A program made the position numbers and the translations under genes. A DNA stretch of 64,000 bases from Ignelater luminosus. Taxonomy: Eukaryota; Arthropoda; Insecta; Coleoptera; Elateridae. Within the stretch, counting starts at the first letter, position 1; every line of letters begins with the position of its first letter. This document shows, piece after piece, positions 59,358-64,000 of this stretch. The notes beneath the pieces were generated by a model. The model saw only the letters and a list, made by a program, of their open reading frames with translations, was not told the DNA's origin and searched no databases. The stretch is taken from assembly GCA_011009095.1 (NCBI GenBank), contig VTPC01004861.1:1892-65891 (forward strand), given 5' to 3'.

Positions 59358-60494
59358 TTTATTATTATTAAATAGGTCACATATAATTTTAAAAATAATT
59401 TGAAAAGAAATTTAATACTACTAAATTTAATTTTACATGTCAGAGATATTACGTCAAAATCGAGAATGATGTTTTATTATAAGATTATTATGAAAAATGA
59501 CAATTATAATTATAGTCCCTAAACGAACAGTAGAATAATTCAGAACTAATGTCCAATCTCTAATGTATTTTACAGTGTGCATTTGAAATAGCGCATAATA
59601 TTTACAGTCTTTTACATAATTAATGTCGCATAACATTTTCTTTTTAATAAAAAGACTAATCAAATGCATAAAATCTGTTTTTGGATTAATTATGCGAAAT
59701 AAATCTAACAGGCTGAAACGCAATTTTGCGTAATTGATACAAAATCCGTTTCATTAAAATAATGCTGTGCGACATTATTTATGCAAAGAACTTACATCAT
59801 GTTATTCTACATTACAAACTGAGAAGAAATTCTGATACCATTTTGACAAAACTTCTTCATTACAAACTTATTAACGTTCCTAATTTTTACTAAAATTTCT
59901 ATGTTTCTAATAATTAAGACAAAATAGTTAGGATGATTTGTAGTTTATGGGCCGGTATTTCAATCTTCCACTAAAGTTTCAAATAACTAATCGACAAATA
60001 TCTTTAATGGAAGATTTTATTTGAAGGTTGTTAGTTTGGTATTTCAACAGATTTTTATTTGCCCAACAGTTATTTGAAGCTTTTCTCTTATTTTCTTACA
60101 CTGGCAACCAGTAAATTTTTTGATTAAGATAGATAGGCACATGCGCAAATGTAAATTAGCGTTCCAGCAGAAGAAAGTCGAGTAAGTTGACTGGTAGTCA
60201 GATGTTCCGGCAGTATACGTAACTGTTTGCAAATCGTTTGTGAAATCCCTGGACTTTTTACAAATCTTTCTACGATCATGCGCACACGCGCGTATTTGTT
60301 AATTGCGCGCATTCAACAAACAAAATGGACGCTGACATCTGACGGTTATCTTGCAAATCACAATTTGTCAGACTCTTGTTTCAGCTGAAACAATGTTTCT
60401 ACAGCGTATAGGGATCCCTATACGCTGGTTTCTATAACTAGTTTCTGATTTTAAATAAGTTAGGTACTAGTTTGCAAGAAATCACAAACCGTTT
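59358..60494. other. 5' flank of the pyruvate kinase paralog and intergenic DNA
   Basis: Should hold the promoter of the minus-strand pyruvate kinase gene in its first few hundred bases. 'gggccggtatttcaatcttc' at 59949 looks like a transposon end, without an identified partner. 'gtttgcaaatcgtttgtgaaat' around 60225 and 'caaaccgtttgtgatttac' around 60486 are similar words around a block containing a perfect palindrome (separate entry). Confidence 0.45.
60402..60427. repeat. Perfect 26-bp palindrome
   Basis: cagcgtatagggatcccta followed by tacgctg: every base pairs with its mirror partner (13-bp arms, no spacer), centred on ggatcc. Possible binding site of a dimeric protein or the centre of a small inverted-repeat element. 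Confidence 0.85.
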
Positions 60495-60713
60495 GTGATT
60501 TACTGCTGGAACAAACCTGAATCAAGAACTGCAAATTTTGATGACGAAGAAGTGCGTATTCTAGTCAATGTTGCACTAAAATATAAGCACATTCTGAGAA
60601 ATAAATGCACGGATGCGGTGTCCTGGAAGTCTAGAAATGCAGTCTGGGAAACTATCTCCAAAAAACTTAATGCTCAAAGCGGGAAGGTGTCTAGAATACC
60701 TAAAGAAGTATGA
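60495..60713 (+). pseudogene. SANT/Myb-like DNA-binding domain fragment
   Basis: The frame NFDDEEVRILVNVALKYKHI followed by SWKSRNAVWETISKKLNAQ has the pattern of the trihelix SANT/Myb-like domain found in zeste-like and Harbinger-associated insect proteins: an acidic start, KY.HI, W...AW..I...LNA. There is no ATG before it, and the expected continuation (a KKYD segment) appears only in another frame after 60700. It is therefore a broken fragment rather than a gene, probably from a transposon. Confidence 0.55.
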
Positions 60714-62124
60714 TGTACTTCATGGACGGTGTATTTTTCCCGCACAGGAAATATTCTTTAATTTCTCCTAGCTCTAACAGCTCATTTATCTCTAGCACAG
60801 GTGCGAAAACCACGTATATACATACATACAAAGAAATAACACAACGAGGATTATATTTGGTTATGTTCCTAGCAGTTGACAGGAGGTAAAGATATACATA
60901 TATTTTGCTAAGTCATAAAGTGCTTTCAAGAAAGAACTGACGGACAGTAAAACGAGCGCAGCAAATAATGAAATAGAACCTGGCACTTTGTTGAGTCTGC
61001 GCGTTATTGCCTTCAAGGTGTTACAAGAGGAGTTGCAACAATCTCAAACTTCTCTTTCTAATACGGCTTCACTTTTGGGTTGGCGATGCTCAGTATAACA
61101 TACGACCATTAAAATTTCAGTTCCCAGTAGTCTACGAAAAAAAGATTCATTCTTAGGTTAATCCATTCTCAGTAAAAATTATCTGTCAAATTGACAGTTT
61201 GAATTTGTTTTATTGGGTTATTAATAATTGCTTTTGTAATTTGTAGGTTATGTATTGGCCTTGGTTGGCGTGCGTGTGTCTAAGCTACGCCCTACGGAAA
61301 AATCTCATAGCCTACCGAGAACTGACATTTTAATTATCGTTTGTTATAATTCCTACGTATATGTTATTATCCCTGCGTTCCTCTGACCTCAAATCTGGAT
61401 TATTAGAGTTTGAGTAGTTCTAAGACCGCTCGAAGTCTACTTGTAGGAGGTTGAAGATGCTATACTCCGTTCACGATGTGTCTGGGTCGAAACAGGCCAT
61501 GCTTTCATTTTGTTGGGTTGGAAGTGTTGATTCCTTTTTTTCTGGAATTTGCCGTACCTGCGTCTGTATTTGGTGCCGTTGCACGATCAAAAATTTTGCA
61601 TAAACATTTAGTACCGATTAGTTTTGCTTTGTTAAAAAGAGATCAATTTTTTTCATATTTTGCATGTTTATAGATGTCAATTAAGAAGAATGCCAAAGCT
61701 TTAAATAAAAATAATTTTAAAACGATCCACCCTAAATAAATGAAGTTATCAAAATAAAAAGAACACGTTAATCTATTTATGGAGGAGGACATTAGAATAC
61801 AGAATTAACTGATTCATAGAGGTCGTTGTGTTTGTTCTCGCACACATAACCTCAAAATCTTAAATGGCACTCCAACACTTACGATACAGCATTGGAAAGG
61901 GATAAAGTCCATAAATAATTTTCGATAAAGAATCAAAAAATACAAAAAAAATTAGGGGTTCCCATTTAAATTTTTAAAACTACCCCTCATTCCACCCCCA
62001 AGTGAGCTTGATGATGTATTTTGTAACTTTTTAATGTAAAGTGTATTTCTCGAGATATTTAACTGTTTCCAGACTTTTGGGCCACACGTATATACAGCAA
62101 TTGATTAGTTTCATTAGGAAACTC

Positions 62125-62207
62125 ATTATTCCCATTTTGAAACTGATTGTTCCCAATTTAAAAATGATTATTTCCAATTTGAGAATGATTATTTCCATTT
62201 TGAAATG
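62125..62207 (+). repeat. 21-bp tandem repeat, four units
   Basis: Four consecutive units of the form ATTATTCCCATTTTGAAACTG with point differences. Because 21 is divisible by three, the ORF through it reads a seven-residue peptide repeat (LIIPILK, LIVPNLK, MIISNLR, MIISILK). Probably a minisatellite, with no evidence of real translation. Confidence 0.8.
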
Positions 62208-62639
62208 TCTAGGGTTCTGGCGTTTTCACCCAAGTACTTGTATTTCGTTACTTTACGAAAATTTATAAACGCCAGATAGTTAGGATTCGTGATAAACTAG
62301 ACTTTTTCATAATTTCCACTACAAGCACCTACCTCATTTTTACCAGAGTACCTAGATATCTTTTTGCGTAAGAACGTCAGAAAGTTAGGATTCATCCCTT
62401 CTTTTCCCGTCAGTGGCTCTTGTACTAAAAGGTAAGAATAGTTTTTGTGTAACCCATCTGATAAAACAAATATGGCAAATATTGAGAAACGAGATACTTA
62501 ATCTGTGAGCAACAGCTATGTGAATAGTTGAAGGCATTGAAGGTTACCTAAGCAGGCGCAGGCACTGCAAAATGGGTTAAAAATTGCACTGCTCATGTTG
62601 TGCTATAATTGTATTACATATATGTACCACTGAAATATT

Positions 62640-62685
62640 ATATTTATTATATTATATTATATATATATATATTATATTATACCAA
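62640..62685. repeat. AT microsatellite
   Basis: Runs of 'tatta' units followed by a TA dinucleotide stretch and 'tattatattat'. Simple-sequence repeat. Confidence 0.85.
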
Positions 62686-63200
62686 TTCGTCTGAATTTGT
62701 AATTACTAATTAAAAAAAAGTTTTGTGATTTTTATAGAAAAAATATCAATAATGTTGCTAATACAACTCATACATTATCTCCTTATAATGAAGAAACGCC
62801 ATATCTTTGCATGACGGCTTATGAGGCAACCGTGACAGTCTAAGAACCATGCGTTGGACCAAGATTGGGTACTTTGTATATGTATTGTATGTATTATTGT
62901 TATTCTTTATTTGGTTATTTCATGTGCAACGTTAACAACTCTTAGTACTTCAGTTAAACTACTATGCATTTCACTTTCGGAATACAGTACAGGAAAGATC
63001 AGCAAGGTATTTCTTTTGGGAGTTTACATAGCACTATTGCCACCTGTGTGATGATCATAAAGATGTATTGAAATGTTGAATTCTAGCATGAAAAATGTTT
63101 GACAACCCTGTCACTCTAAGAACATTTTCAAAGTGAAATGCATAGTAAAGGCTATATCCTTTAAAATCAGAGACTAGGCATTTATGGAGATTAAGAAACA

Positions 63201-63311
63201 GTTGCGCCAGCAATTTGATTGCTATCAAAACTGATGGATGATCAAAAACCCATAAGTATGGTTTTTGAGCTACGATTTTGATGGCAATTAAATCATTGGT
63301 GCAATCGACCC
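63201..63311. repeat. Short hairpin repeat, family H copy 3
   Basis: Begins gttgcgccagcaatttgatt and ends ggtgcaatcgacc, with arms meeting at 'cccataagtatgg'. Same internal words (atcaaaactgat, atcaaaaacccata) as the copies at 20638 and 39283. Confidence 0.7.
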
Positions 63312-64000
63312 TAAATCGAGTAAACCTGATCAGTCAAAATAACCATGGAAACAATATTATTAGGTACACCATTCTAATAGAAACAAATTATATTTATGGT
63401 AATTAAGACCGAACCCTCAGGTGAATTTTCACTGTCTTCCATGCACATGCTGATTGGATATCTGACAATCCTAGGAAATTGGTATACAGGTAGGTAACAA
63501 AAATATGCAATTAATTTTAATAAATTATTAATATTTATTGAAGTTCTATTATATATAAATAATATTCACATTTATTGCCCTGTATACTGCTTAAAAAATT
63601 TAAATTTAAAATGACTAAAGTTCCTCAGGGCTAGAAATAAGTATCACCAGATAAAACTTTACATTTTACATTGATAAAAATATTCCTCACTGTATAGGAA
63701 CAATACGTACATACATACATACAATTGGCTTCAAGTTTAGCTATTTTCTAGTGTGACAGTAACAGGTGATATAATGCAAACTGTGCTTCTAACTATCTAG
63801 TGGATTTATTATTATTCAGCAGTGCTGTAAACAAAAAGCAAAAATAAAGAAAACAATATTTAATAAAAACAACACAACATACGTAAGACATAAATAAATA
63901 CAAAGTAATCACAAAACTTATCACAGGACAGGACAAAATGGATGAAAGGAAATTAATATACAACAGGTTCCACAATGTCTGATACATACACAATACGCAA

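Larger units (their letters stand above)
60714..64000. other. Intergenic DNA to the end of the window
   Basis: No recognisable gene on either strand. The longest ORF, 61476-61673 (65 codons), has no family pattern. It contains a short tandem repeat (62125-62207), an AT microsatellite (62640-62685) and a family H hairpin (63201-63311). Otherwise AT-rich and featureless to me. Confidence 0.5.

Noticed and set aside
61476..61673. 65-codon ORF as a small membrane protein
   Set aside because: Hydrophobic but without a recognisable family, splice partners or a supporting promoter; most likely chance in T-rich DNA.
1..64000. CRISPR arrays, operons, riboswitches or bacterial insertion sequences
   Set aside because: Spliced genes, eukaryotic tRNAs and insect transposons show this is nuclear animal DNA; no regularly spaced direct repeats of CRISPR type were seen.

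Overview
This is a stretch of insect nuclear DNA. It is strongly AT-rich, and its genes are split by many introns of about 50-90 bp plus a few multi-kilobase introns full of mobile DNA. Six protein-coding genes can be followed from start to stop by splicing in frame: KIF3B/Klp68D kinesin-2 motor (+, 1338-8687), ZNF830 (-, 10351-11425), a divergent STAG/SCC3 cohesin subunit (+, 12929-26613), a PDIA5-like multi-thioredoxin-domain disulfide isomerase (-, 34751-51827), ORC2 (+, 52593-53873) and a divergent pyruvate kinase paralog (-, 53966-59357). Two tRNA genes (Trp-CCA and Gly-GCC) lie inside introns of the pyruvate kinase gene. The transposon types and very short introns suit a holometabolous insect; beetle is my weak preference, and Hymenoptera cannot be excluded.

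Layout. 1-410: 3' end of a broken mariner element. 1.3-9.3 kb: the kinesin gene, whose 4.7-kb intron carries foldback repeats. 10.3-11.4 kb: ZNF830, convergent with the kinesin and containing a U12-type AT-AC intron. 12.9-26.6 kb: the STAG-like gene in 18 exons. Its introns hold four copies of one foldback element family, one of them split by an apparently intact DD41D (rosa-like) mariner. 26.6-34.7 kb: intergenic DNA with a 444-bp near-perfect palindrome, a DD37E transposon relic, a 648-bp element with Harbinger-like features and a possible solo LTR. 34.7-51.8 kb: the PDIA5-like gene, swollen by transposon debris in its introns. 52.6-53.9 kb: intronless ORC2, divergent from PDIA5 and ending 92 bp from the pyruvate kinase stop codon. 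59.4-64 kb: repeat-bearing intergenic DNA with a broken SANT/Myb-like ORF and no recognisable gene.

The genes have unrelated housekeeping roles: ciliary transport, RNA processing/genome stability, sister-chromatid cohesion, ER protein folding, replication origin recognition and glycolysis-related metabolism. They are neighbours rather than a pathway. The most unusual points are the pyruvate kinase paralog with replaced metal and potassium ligands, the four-CXXC PDIA5-like protein in which two active-site Trp codons are split by introns at the same place, the AT-AC intron of ZNF830, the intact DD41D transposon nested in a foldback element, and several hairpin repeat families. All exon models were made by hand from splice signals and family resemblance. 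No transcript or database search was available.
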